Below are positions 1-11,240 of a stretch of 64,000 nt of DNA, piece by piece. This DNA comes from Oxyruncus cristatus (lineage: Eukaryota; Chordata; Aves; Passeriformes; Cotingidae), in NCBI GenBank assembly GCA_013399855.1, contig VXAY01006578.1:645101-709100 (forward strand), written 5' to 3'. The notes beneath the pieces were generated by a model that made no database searches, was not told the DNA's origin, and saw only the letters and a program-made list of their open reading frames with translations. Within the stretch, counting starts at the first letter, position 1. Every line of letters begins with the position of its first letter. Position numbers and translations under genes: made by a program.

Positions 1-240
1 ATGATTCATACTCTTGTATGAAGAAAAATAAGTTTTCTTTGGCTGTTTATAACCATTATAGGCATTCCCACAAGGCAGAGGATAAGGCTCTATGAGTTGT
101 TTAGTGCTCCACTCTCATCTGCAACAGACTCTGACACAGGCTGGACCTAATTCACCTCAGACCAGCAGCCACCCCTTGATTTTTGGATAATTTCCTCTAA
201 ATTTTGGAAGAAAGATAATGTGAAATTTGGAAATAAGGGA
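1..240. other. unique sequence, nothing recognised
   Basis: AT-rich sequence with no open frame, repeat or RNA gene that I can recognise. It ends where the first CR1 tail begins. Confidence 0.5.
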
Positions 241-525
241 TCATAGAGTCATGGAATGGTTTAGGTTGGAAGGAACCTTTAAGTTCATCTAGTTTCAGCC
301 CCCCTGCTGTAGGCAGGGACACTTTTCACTAAAACAGGTTCCTCAGAGCTCCATCCAACCTGGCCTTGAATACTTCCAGGCGTGGGGCATCCACAACTTC
401 TCTGCGCAACCTGTTCCAGTGCTTCACCAACCTCACAGTAAGGAATTTTTTTCTAGCATCTAACTAAAACCTGCTCTCAGTTTGAAGCCATTCCCCCTTG
501 TCCTGTCACTACATGCTCTTGGATC
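241..525 (-). mobile_element. CR1 LINE fragment, 3' end, antisense
   Basis: Read on the minus strand this is the 3' part of a chicken-repeat-1 (CR1) non-LTR retrotransposon. Diagnostic blocks on the plus strand are a degenerate tail (tcatagagtcatggaatgg), the ggttggaaggaacct block, the catccaacctggccttgaa block and the cccccttgtcctgtcact block, in the order expected for an inverted copy. It keeps only about 285 bases of the 3' untranslated region and end of ORF2, which is the usual CR1 5' truncation. Scattered mismatches and one degenerate tail unit suggest an older copy. Boundaries are good to about 10 bases. Confidence 0.9.
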
Positions 526-541
526 CAGAGTTAGAGGAAGG

Positions 542-745
542 TATAGAATCTTAGAATGGCTTAGGTTGGAAAAGACCTCTAAGGTCATTGAGTCCAACCA
601 TTAACCTCTCACCACCATGATCACCACTGAACCATGTCCCACATGCCCCATTCACACATTTGTTTAACACTTTCAGGGATGGTCATGCCACCACTTCCCT
701 GGGCAGTTTGTTCCAGCACTTGAACACCCTTTCAGTGAAGAAATC
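542..745 (-). mobile_element. CR1 LINE fragment, second subfamily, antisense
   Basis: A second inverted CR1 3' end lies 16 bases after the first. It has the tail remnant (tagaatcttagaatggc), the ggttggaaaagacctctaagg block, the gagtccaacca block, and a cttccctgggcagtttgttcc block followed by a ttcagtgaagaaatc block. The central part (accatgatcaccactgaa) differs from the neighbouring copy, so this is another CR1 subfamily rather than a tandem duplicate. Only about 200 bases remain. Confidence 0.85.
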
Positions 746-779
746 AAGGACAATGTGATAACTTAGACATCAAAAAAAC

Positions 780-1403
780 CCCTTTAGCAAACAGTTGAGG
801 TTGTAAACTTAGAGGGTGTCTGTAGGAAGGGGCTAAATACATACATATCTACATGATAGCCCATGGAGGACCCCACAGTGGACAGGTTGGTATGTCCTGA
901 AGGAAGCTGCAGTCTGTGGATAGTCCACATTGAAACAGGGGCCTGGCATGACCTGCAACCTGTGATGAGGACCAGGTCTGTCCTGAAGGACTGCAGCATG
1001 TGAAGATCCCACACCGGAGCAGGAGACCAAGTGTGAGGAGGAAGGAGCATCAGAGAGGAGCTCTTATGGACTGACTAGAGGCTGCCATTCCCCATCCCCC
1101 TACATTGCCCAGGAGGCAGAGGAGCCGGGACTGAGGGAGTGAAGATGAACTTGGGAAGAAGAGAGATGAGGGTAAAGTGGTTTGATTTTTAATTTATTCC
1201 TCACCATTTTAATCTAATGTAATTGTCAAAAAACTGAATCAATCTCCCTCAAGTATGTTTTGTCTGATGGTAATTGGTAAGTGATCTCCCCGTTTTTATC
1301 TTGACCTATGAGATTTTCCATCTTACTTCCTCCCCTTGTCCCATTCAGGAGAGGACAGATGCTGAGTAGTCATCTGGCAGCTGTTCCAGGTAAACTCACC
1401 ACA
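780..1403 (+). mobile_element. ERVL-type LTR, 3' portion, sense
   Basis: The segment resembles the 3' part of a common avian ERVL-class LTR. Supporting blocks in order are the gaccaggtctgtcctgaagg block near 970, the gtggtttgatttttaattta block near 1178, a decayed poly(A)-signal region near 1223, the gatggtaattggtaagtgatc block near 1266, the ttatcttgacctatgag block near 1297, and a terminus ending CACCACA at 1403, which fits the CA-3' end of such LTRs. The 5' boundary is not clear: I see no TG start with a matching target duplication, so the copy is probably truncated or badly decayed. No retroviral coding sequence accompanies it. Small open frames here are chance. Confidence 0.7.
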
Positions 1404-4400
1404 ATGAATAAGAACTTTACAGTTCTGGAAGATACAACATAGATAAAGCTAAAGAAAGACATGTGGGAAACACAGGGTAAGTACATTGAACTCTGTGTTA
1501 AATAATAGGAGAGATTACGTTCTTTCTGTCCGTATTATGTGAGGAGCTTGTCTCTTCACACCAGTCTTGTCATTATCCTGTACAGTAGAAATCCATTAAT
1601 AAAGCATCTATTGAGCATTTCCAATAGTTAATTTCTGCTAGCTTTACTTCTGCTGAGTATTCCCGCTACTGGTCATAAAGCTGGTGGAATTTGCCCTTAT
1701 TCTAAAAGCCGCTACTTCTAGGGGTTAGCCATTAAGATTAATAAATAACTGAATATTTTCCAGTGAAGCTTTTTGTATTGAATGTAGAAAGCCAACATAC
1801 TACACAGCAAAGGGACTGTTCTACAGAATACTCCCTACAGTGCATGCAGCACTGCACTTCTCAGTATCAGGTAATTTGATCTTGGCTGAAGAGCCAACCT
1901 GCAGAATGAAGTTGTGGAAAACAAATATAAATGAAGTTTAGGTGTATGGCAGAACACACTTATTAGGATAGAAGGTGGTGTGTAATTCATGCCAAAAATC
2001 AACTTTTGGTGCAGTTGTCACAGCCTACATGTTGATTAGATATAGTCGAAGACTTAAGGTTAATATTCATTCTTACCTGTAATACTATCAAAAAATGACA
2101 GATCAGCATCACAAAAGCAAAGCAAACATTCGTCTATTTTGAAATTTAAACTCGGTGTTTTCAGGCTAGTCTCATGACCTTTCACTGACATAAATGTTCA
2201 GAAGAAACTAGCCATTGAGAGTGTTAAATCCAATGTAATCTTAGAGTAGAATTTTAAACTAAGGCACAGTATTATGTCTCAAATACTTCCCTATTTGTAA
2301 AATGGGAGAATGGAAACAACAGTATGGGACTTTTTTAATCAGTCTGTAATGTGATATGAAAAAAATCAGTGGAAAACTGTTTGCACTCCAGCTTCAGAGT
2401 CAAAGACATCTGCACTAATATTTGTCAAATATTCTACAATAATTGGAACAAGCAGTGAAATCATGGTCTATTCACTGACAGTCATCAAGCAGAAAGAAAG
2501 GCTAAATTTTTTGTCATTGTTGGTGACTGCCAGCAAAACACATTTGGATAGCAGGGAAAAAATGTCCCATGATGCAATTGACCATGAACACTAATGAAAA
2601 AAGAGACCTAGTTAAAGGTCTGAGAAGTAGTGCCAGCTGTCACAGCCCCAACTTCACCACCATAGTTTGCAACATGTGGGTGTGACATTTATAGTAACAA
2701 CTGAGAGTAAGCGTAGTATGGCCTTTATTCATCAGCCAAGAGTAGAATAATGAACATTAGTAAGCACAGCAGAGTTATAAATCAATTATGTCCAGATCAA
2801 AAGTAAGATACTCATCATAGAAAAGGTCATTTAAGGAATAGTTCTGAATTTCTTTATTCCTGTTGTTTTCCATTTTTAACGTGCATTTTGATAGTGAACC
2901 TTTATTGTTACATGATAAAAGCATGAATTTCCATTGCATAAAGAAGGAAGGCAATTCAGCCAGAAATAATTTTTTGTTATGTAGTAGCCCTTTCGTAAGC
3001 CCTTTATATTATTTCTATTTCTATAAATGGTTGATTGTATTATCAATGTGAGGATTAAAAAATACTGAGGAAATGTAAAGGCATGTCAAAAATCCTCATC
3101 CAGTCTTAAGGGACCTGTCATCTTTATTGTTATTGTCTTTTTCTGTTACTTCCTTCTGCCAGTATCTTGTGAAGAGCCTGCATATTCCAATGAATCTGCC
3201 AATACTGGAAATTGGTGTCATCAGAAAAATCAAATACTCAATACTTCTGTGATTTTGAAAAAGCTGCAATAGTGTAAAACTAGCAGCAAAAATTATGAAT
3301 AATCATTTCCATTTTATTTAGGAGAATTTTAAACAGCTACTCTAAGTCTCTGCTGCTATCACTAAAGCAGAGGTCAGAGGATGCATGAGGCAAGCGGACA
3401 GTCAAATTCTGCCAGAATTTGTATTAATACTACAGTTATTGTATTAATGTTTTTGTAATTACAGGTGTTTCCTTCCAAGCTCACATACATATATAGCTTA
3501 GGGGTCTGAATCTTAGCTCCAGAAATGCATATAGAGTTTCCCTCGACAGTATGACTGGAGTGCGAAACACAACATTTTCCCTGCTCATAGTTTCTGATTT
3601 ATTCTTTCCCTCCCAGCATTACCTCCAGTGGTTGCCTCAGGTTAATAAGTGTGCCGTGTAACTGTACTAAATGATTCTAAAGGAATTAGCAGGAGACAGC
3701 TGTCACCATGGTATCAAACTGCACCTTCTTTTTCTCGAAGAGAAACATTAGTAAGATTGTACAGAATAGGTGGGAGTGTTAGTTACCAACACTAGTAATA
3801 CATCGTCTGATATCCTGAACTTAAATTAAGGGAATTTTTGAGAACCCAAGACTTAAGCATCTAGCAATACATTCCCACTTGTGTTCACATATTGTCCACA
3901 AAGTCTTAAACACACCAACTGAAAGAAAACAACTGAATGGCTAGTATAAGCTATTCAGCTGTGACCTGCAGTAAAAACTAAGGAACAGACACACTTGGTT
4001 CATGCAGTCATATATTTTCCCTGTTCTATTATCAGTCTCCATGCTCTCTTTTGGAACTGGAATGAGTTTGTCCTGCTGTGTGTTAGCTCTGAAAAGGTAT
4101 ACTTTCAGATAAGATACTTATTTGGCCAGGGAATCAAACTTCTGCCTTCAACCTCTTGCTGAAAAAGGGACTCTGAAAGAGTGAACTTCTAAGCCTAATG
4201 TAGAAACACTTGAAAACTTTCTCAGAAAAAATACCCGAACTGCAAGAAAAACATCCATTTTTGCATTCTTTATTAACAGGTATTGACTAAAAGCAAGCTT
4301 CTAACAGTAACTACTCTCTAGCTGTATGATATTTAAAATCTGAAATGACATCTAGATTCATATATTCCAATTTTTTTCCTGTCTTTAATATACACAAAAT

Positions 4401-7400
4401 ATCATACCTTATGAGAGTGGTGAATATCATACGAATATACAAGTAGTTTTTTTTAAGGTTTACTCGTGGTGTCTATCATGTAGTGTGTCATGCAACAATC
4501 CCGTACAGGGAGTAACGCAGGGGCTTCTGCAGAACCGAGTTCGTAAGTGAAGTGGAAAAATTACAAAAATATACAAAAGTGGATAATTCTGTAAATACCA
4601 TCTACTCAGCATATTCAATCTTGCAAAACTTGCAGACCAGCTGCAGATGTACTGCAGGCTGTAACAATCGAAAACATTTTACTCTACGAATTCAGGAACG
4701 GAGCACCCTTTGGTATCTGATATTTGGAACTGACTTTGGTCTGTGACTCACACAGTATTTTTCATGTGTCTTGATAGGAAAAACACAGACTTTATAATTA
4801 GTTAGGAATAACTGAGGCTTTCACATGTTAACATGCCAAAGTAGAAAAAAAAATGAAGAAAGGAGCACTTCTCAGAATGAGGCAACAAAAATCTTTCTCT
4901 TGAAACTATTTATGGTAGACATTTACTTCACCTCTTTTGAAATTGAAGCTGAAGATGCAAATAGTCATGGGGAAAACTAATTTCAAAAGGGCAGAAAAAT
5001 GTCAAACCTTCAAAATTTCTGATTTTTATTTTCAATGATGCTTAGGACAGATTTATCGGAAAGTGCAAGAAGAAATTCTGGAGCACTTCTGCGTGACCAG
5101 AGATGACATCCTCAGTTCCATCAATGCTGGCTTTTCATGCCCTTACCTCTGTTTGGAAGCAGGCCATAGGTACCAACCTACCTCAAACTCATATACTAGA
5201 GTGGGCTGGATTGAACTTCGAAGATGCCTATCTATGAAGGGAGCTTAAATGATTAGGTCAGACTAGATGCTTAGCTTTTTAACTCCTACAATTGGAGAAG
5301 ACAGATCTCATGTTAAGAATGCTTCAGCAGTTCTGCTGGTGAAAATCCTCTCCCATTCAGCCACTCAGAGAATGTCCGAGCTCTAAGAGACAAGCCTTGT
5401 GCTTAAAATAGAAATTTTTCTCTGTTGATCTCATCAGGGTGATTTAAAGATGTGATGTGTGATATCATCATTGTCTTTTAGATCTTTCCCATCTCATTTA
5501 TGTATTTCTGGCTTGGTGAGAACAAATCCAAATACATAAAGCCAAAACCAAGCTAAATGTTCTTAAAAGGCAGTGTCTCACATCGGTCATTCAATCTTTC
5601 TAAAACTATTCATATTATTATTTTTAGATCAGATTTATGTAAGTTACATAAGACTGTTTAATAAAACCACTTACTTTTGTTGGGTTTTTTTGTTTGTTTG
5701 TTTGGTTTTTTTGGTTTTTTTTTCCCCCAGAGTGTTTTCTTTTGCTTCACTATTCTGAAAGAGCTGCTGGTGTTTGGAAAGATCTTTGTATATCTTACTT
5801 TCACAAATGGTTGATTTCAATAATAAATTATTTTCTGTAATGCAGGAAGGATAATTTTGAAAACAGCTTCAGTTCTCACCAGGTCCATTGCTGTAATATT
5901 TAGCATTTGAAGTGTCTGACTCTCAGAGCAGTTTAACAGCTGTCTTCATAGGCCTCTTATGTCAATGGTCCTTTACATCATGGAAAGATGGTAAAGCTCC
6001 CATGTTTGCCAAGTGATGTTTCAAGTGAAATGTGTCTCATTTCAAGGCAAAGTACTAGATCTCCTACAGAGGAGCCATTTGTTTTTAGAGCAATGAATTT
6101 TAGTGTTTTCCTTTGAACTTTGAGCAAATAAGGCCTCCATTAAAAGTGCTATAGGACTTTTCACTTCAGTGGACAACAGAGCTGTCACACAACTTCGGGA
6201 TTTGGCATTAGTCCACAGCCGCTGGGAATACAGTCCTGCAAAGGGAAGACCTTCCTCTGCCTATCCTCAGCTTACAAATAATCCTGATCAGATCACCCAG
6301 ACAACTGCATAAAAGAGTAATGGACCCAGCTGGTGCACAGAAAGTTTTATCAAAAAACCTGTTAGAAGTTCTATAACAGGACCACACACGTAACAGGGAT
6401 ACTACAAACAAACATCTGGAATGCATTGTATTTAAAAAATATTCATGAGGAAAGCATGTCTCTCCAATCCAAACAATTACACAGATAAAACACTGTCAGT
6501 ACCAGGGAAAGGCTCTGATTCAGTAAATTTTCCTGAATCTAGATCTCAGGGATTTAACATCTCCGGTATTCCTATATTTCTCAGTCTTCCTCTAATTGCT
6601 TGGGAAGCAGGTGCACAGCACTTCTGCAGGCTTCCTGACTATACAGTGCTGGAACTGCCTTCCCAGAGCTCAGGAAAACTATGTCGTGGATCTTGTGCGA
6701 GGATATGGAATACAGCAGTCTTGTTCTGAATGAACAGCCATTTGCTGCTTCCTGTAGTCTTTGGGGAAGATGGTCATCGTGACCACTTGCCATAAGGCTA
6801 CTTTATGAGATGACAGATGTCTACTGTCTCCCAAATTCTGACTTCAGCTTTAGGTAGTGCAGCTCACTCCAAACACACTGTTTTAATGCCATGTAGAGGT
6901 CTATCAATCTTTGTGCAGCTTTTGTGGCTAAAGCACCAGGATGGTGAACCTTATCATTGATAATCAACACTCACCAAGGTCTTTAGGTGTGTGTAGAAGA
7001 TACTGGGGTTTTTTGATTATCCCTGCTCCATTTCAACACTTTATGTATTTTGCTTCTTCTAGATACAACCATTTAATCTTCAAGGCATTTACTGGGAATC
7101 CAAGGCAACTATAACAATTTTATGAAGTAGCCAAGAATCTCTCATCAATTCAAGTGTGTCTGCCAATTATATGATATCATCTACACAGGCTAGGAAGCTT
7201 AACTCTCTATCACAGGACGTCAAACAACAAGTTTGTGGACCAGATCCAGCCTGTCAGAACAATTTTAACCAAGCAGTTTGTTGCCCACTGTCTACTTATC
7301 ATAGGCCCTTCAGACACAATTTGGGAGAAGGATAGAGGCTAGATTGTTACTCTCTAACCTCTTGTCTAAAATTCTTTTGAGACTGAAGTGACTGGACTGT

Positions 7401-8148
7401 ATTTGTCCCACAGTAACAGTGCAAGCTTTTTTGCATCACATAATTTGCATAATCTGTGACAAAAGCATACATGAATGTTGGGGAAAAGAACAGGACTGCT
7501 TATAGGAGCAGCCATGTAACTGGAGACTCCTAAGGATCAGATGCACAGGGACATCTCCATTTTGGTTATATCACAGACCTGCGTGCAGGTGGAGGGCAGA
7601 GGAAGTGCTGAGGTATGCAGGCCTCATAAAATAAAAAAAGACCTTTTCCAAAAGAATGTTTGAGGAACAGTGGTCAGCCAGTGTTGCATATTGGACTTCA
7701 TTAGAGCTAGGTAAAGAGATCGATGAAGAACAACAGCAGCTCTATGGCCCTTTCTGTTCTGTCAGCCTTTGGAATGAATCAGTTGCTCAGTTGCCCATCA
7801 GTTGTTACGATATTGCAAAAGTCGTTATACACAACTTTTAGCATTGTTGTGATCTTATCTATGGCCTCGATTAGTCTGATTTAGTCACTTTTCATTGAGC
7901 TCCCTTTTGAGCTGCACCTAATGCCATTATAAAATGTACAAGAAAAAGAAATGGATTTTTTTAAAACAAGACTTTAACCCTTATTCTTTCCTTTTTTCCA
8001 GGCCACTGTTAAAACACAAATATTCAATCAATATAGTTTTGGCCAGGCCATGCTGCTGTTTTTCTTCTCCTCTTTCTTTTAAAAGTGGCCATAATCTGTT
8101 CACAAGTACTTTTAAAATTACTTTTCTAATACTGATGATAAATTTTAT
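1404..8148. other. long unique stretch, no confident gene
   Basis: About 6.7 kb of AT-rich sequence without a recognisable repeat or a confident exon. It contains a T/G microsatellite at 5685-5723 (TTTG units inside a T tract) followed by CCCCCAG, which imitates a strong splice acceptor. It also holds one weak exon-like block at 5051-5169, bounded by an AG and by a GTACCA donor, with an open frame of 39 codons including RKVQEEILEHFCVTRDD. I would not call it a gene without homology. Confidence 0.5.
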
Positions 8149-8550
8149 TTACATAATTATTTGGATTGGCAAACTTTCTTTCCTCTGAATGCTTTCTAAA
8201 TACTTTGCATTCCAGATGCTTGTTCCAGATGCTTCTGCCACTGTTGTGATAATATCATGTGTTCCAGCAGCTTTTGCATTGTTAGTTGCCTCAGTCTTGG
8301 CTCTATTTTTTCTATGGATGAAGGAAGATTCAGTGCTGACATTCTTTGCTGTTCTGAGAGCCATACCATCCTGCTTTGCAAGCTGCCTTCTCCCTACTAC
8401 ACACAGATAGTCTGAGGTATTCTCTAGTTGCTGAGCTGCTCTCTCCCAAATCTTTGCTTGTGCTGTCTTTGTGACCTCTTCACTACTTTGATCACAGTCT
8501 TGCTTTGCCAGCAGACTTGGCCTGTTTATGCTTTTCTTGTAACCTTCCAT
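8149..8550 (-). other. 133-codon open frame, probably not a gene
   Basis: This is one of the longest open frames in the window. The minus strand here is purine-rich (many GAA, GCA, AAG triplets), which lowers the chance of stop codons, and overlapping frames on both strands are open too. The predicted peptide is hydrophilic, rich in K, E, A and T, with no motif I recognise. There is no clear promoter, and introns could not be placed. It could be a purine-biased non-coding stretch, a lncRNA exon or an old pseudogene. Confidence 0.2.
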
Positions 8551-8960
8551 TTTGTTGCTTGTCCAGCTTATCTTTGTTTGTTGATGACTTCCGATAACTT
8601 CCTTTGAAGTATTTGGTGTCAGTTTCTCGAATATTTCCCATCCAAGCTATAATGAGATTTCTTCCTCATCCCAAAGTAATGGCCTGAAATGCACTCTCAG
8701 CTTCACCTTGCATGTCTCCTTTGCCAAGCTATCTTAGCACTTGAAAAGGATCAGAGAGATGGCAACACCCAATCATCTTCCTGGGCTGCATCTTACTCTT
8801 TCCCAGAACAGAACAGAACAGAACAGTTCATGCTCACAACCACACTTTGTACTTCTACAGATGGTAGCATTCCACCATGTCCGTATCTTTGACTGAAAAT
8901 AATGTGTTTAATGTGGTTTTTGGTCTGACAGCTTAGGGAACACCATATGACTTCATGTAG

Positions 8961-8974
8961 ATATATATATATAT
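8961..8974. repeat. (AT)n microsatellite
   Basis: Seven uninterrupted AT units. Short and ordinary. Confidence 0.8.
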
Positions 8975-9659
8975 GTGAGAAAGGCAAAATGATACTATGC
9001 ATGGCATTCATGATCTGGCTCTTCATTGACTTTCTATTTTTTTTAATTCAGCCCTCACATTTATACTATCAATTTACAGATTCTAGAAGCTTGTCTAGAC
9101 TATGGTTACATCCATCCTTCTTCGTGTCTTCTGCTGCTTTGGTTGTTGTCTACATCGGCATATTGTATCTATGCGCAGTTCAGCGTGCCAGTTGTAAACA
9201 CGCAGGACCAGTTTGCCTAGAGTAAGAGCTTCCAGTGGCTCACTGAGGAAATTGTAATGCTCCCTACTGCTGTAGCAATACTATTGGTATGTTTTTCTTG
9301 CCCACTTGTATATCTGAAGTTGGAAAACTGTAATTTCTTATTGTGACCTCTCCTATGTTCTGTTCAGATAATTGCTGAATTCTCTAAATCCTGTTGCATA
9401 TTGGCATGCTATTGTAGTATAAAGCAATGTGGCACAACTTTGCAAATGTTTTCAGCTTTCTTTAAGCCAGATATTTTGACCCTCTTAAGTGATTTTTTTT
9501 TTGTTGTTCTAAATTTAATTTTGGAAAGACTATTCTGTTTCCAATCTGAGTCACATCAGAGCAAATCAGGAAATATCAGAATCTCCTGAAAGAAATGAAA
9601 TGCAGGGCTTTGACCATATCTACTAAGTCAGTGGCACAGACAAAAGTATATCCTTGCAG

Positions 9660-11240
9660 TTCATAAATCTATATGCAAGCTGTACCCGGATGGGACAGTG
9701 AAGGTGAGATAGTGCTGCTGTCTCACTGTGATTCCAATCTTTATGCTCAAGAAGCCGTGGATGTACGCAACTTCCTGCAATGCCAGTCCAGTCACACCAG
9801 GCTCAGTACTGCCAGATTCACTACACAAAAGGCCCATGGACTTCTACGGGCTCACTCTTGAGTGAGTGTCTGAGGAATAATGAAGATATACATAATATTT
9901 GCCTTTTGGGGAGCCACCATGAGGTCTCTCCGAGAAGATAATTCTACTTACTCTAATTTTCCTTCCTCTTTTAGAAGACGCAAGGGGGATATCCTGCTGT
10001 TGCATCCAGTGAAGTGCAAGCTGAATCTTACAATGATTTTTTCAGCATAAGCACTGCCTTTCAGTGCTAGGGAAATAAGGACATCTGCCTATATGTAGAC
10101 TAAGCAGCAGAAGAGCAATAGAATGTGTGCTGGAGTCCTAATCCCCTCATTTTCCACAGCAGAGACTTGGCTGGGTAGCAATGCTCCATTCTGGGCTGTT
10201 GCAGTCACATTCCCTTCCCATTGCCATTGGGAAATCAATATTTGGGAAGGATGGTGTCTAGATGGACAGGTTACATACACTCTAAAGTAAGGTCGGGACG
10301 CAGCCAACACATGTACCTGGACTTGAGATTTATGATGCGCTCTAGCTCAGAATTTCCCTCCAACCCCCCCCCCCCGCCAAAAAAAGTGGCGTTTTTGTCA
10401 TTCCAAAAAAAGTGGCATTTTTGTCATTCCAAAAAAGCGGAAAGACTCCTATTTCTATTGATCTCTCAAAACTCCCTGAAGGGAAGTGTAAGTCTGAGCT
10501 GTTTGTGCAAGACACCATCAACCATGTGAGACTCTTTGGGGGATGAGGTATCGAGCAGTCTGAAGGCAGAATCAACCTGACAGCAAGGAGTATTTGAAGA
10601 GTTGTCACTTAAATATCAGAGTAGAGAGTTATATGAATCAGCACAAATTTGTATTCAGTCTAAGGACTTGATTCTTCTCTCACATCTGAGAGTGTAAATA
10701 AACCACTAAGAAGCCAATGGTGTATAACCAGTGCAAGATGAAAAGCAGAGCAGGAGGTATTCTGTATTTTGTGGACCCTGATTATCAAGTCTGCAGTATT
10801 ACAGCATGAAAATTTCACTCAATTCAACAGATCAGCATGAATAGAACAACAGAGAACCAGATCTAATAACAGGCAGACAGTGACTCTAAAAACGTTCAGG
10901 ACCAAACTGTGTTCTCACAGATAGTAGTGAAAAATCAAGCAGAATGGCATGGATTTGAGAGCAGAACTTGGCCGTAAGTCACAGAACTAAGAGACAGTGT
11001 GCCATTTGCACATGCCAAATGTCATTCACCATGTACAAAAATAACATGTGTGCGGGAGCTGTTCTTGCTGAAAAAGGACATATTAGTTCCTGGTATTGAG
11101 ACACAACAACAGTGTCTGCAACTGACATTGTTCAGCAGTATTACTGTGAAAAAGAACTGTAGGTGTTTTCCTCCAGGAATGGTCAAACTACATTTAAATC
11201 CAGATGAAATGGCAAAAAATCAACTTTTTAATAAAACAGA
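9660..11240 (+). other. cluster of possible plus-strand exons
   Basis: Six short open blocks are each bounded by splice-like sites: 9660-9703 (acceptor tccttgcag, donor GTGAGA, peptide HKSICKLYPDGTVK), 9975-10063 (very strong pyrimidine tract before the acceptor, weak donor GTGCTA), 10205-10286 (donor GTAAGG), 10438-10525 (donor GTGAGA, peptide includes TPISIDLSKLPEGK), 10921-10973 (acceptor gttctcacag, donor GTAAGT) and 11163-11240 (donor GTAAGT, peptide includes MVKLHLNPDEMAKNQLF). They can be chained in one phase if the 10445 acceptor is used for the fourth block, but several alternative donors and acceptors had to be chosen to do this. Alternative choices, such as a 10015 end for the second block, also chain. 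The blocks are short enough to be open by chance. I do not recognise a family. Treat this as a place to align against bird transcripts, not as a gene model. Confidence 0.25.
10364..10440 (+). repeat. poly(C) run followed by a 26-base tandem repeat
   Basis: Twelve consecutive C residues (10364-10375) are followed within four bases by two copies of a 26-base unit (10379-10404 and 10405-10430, one mismatch) and the first ten or so bases of a third, degenerate copy. Each unit is an A run, then gtggcgtttttgtcattcc or its gtggca variant. If the neighbouring exon candidates are real, this array lies in a very short intron and supplies the pyrimidines before its acceptor. Confidence 0.85.

Noticed and set aside
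784..1050. Minus-strand open frames over the first LTR
   Set aside because: They are antisense to the LTR and explained by its imperfect internal repeats around tcctgaagga.
5685..5730. T/C-rich tract ending CCCCCAG as a splice acceptor
   Set aside because: It is a T/G microsatellite with no coding sequence after it.
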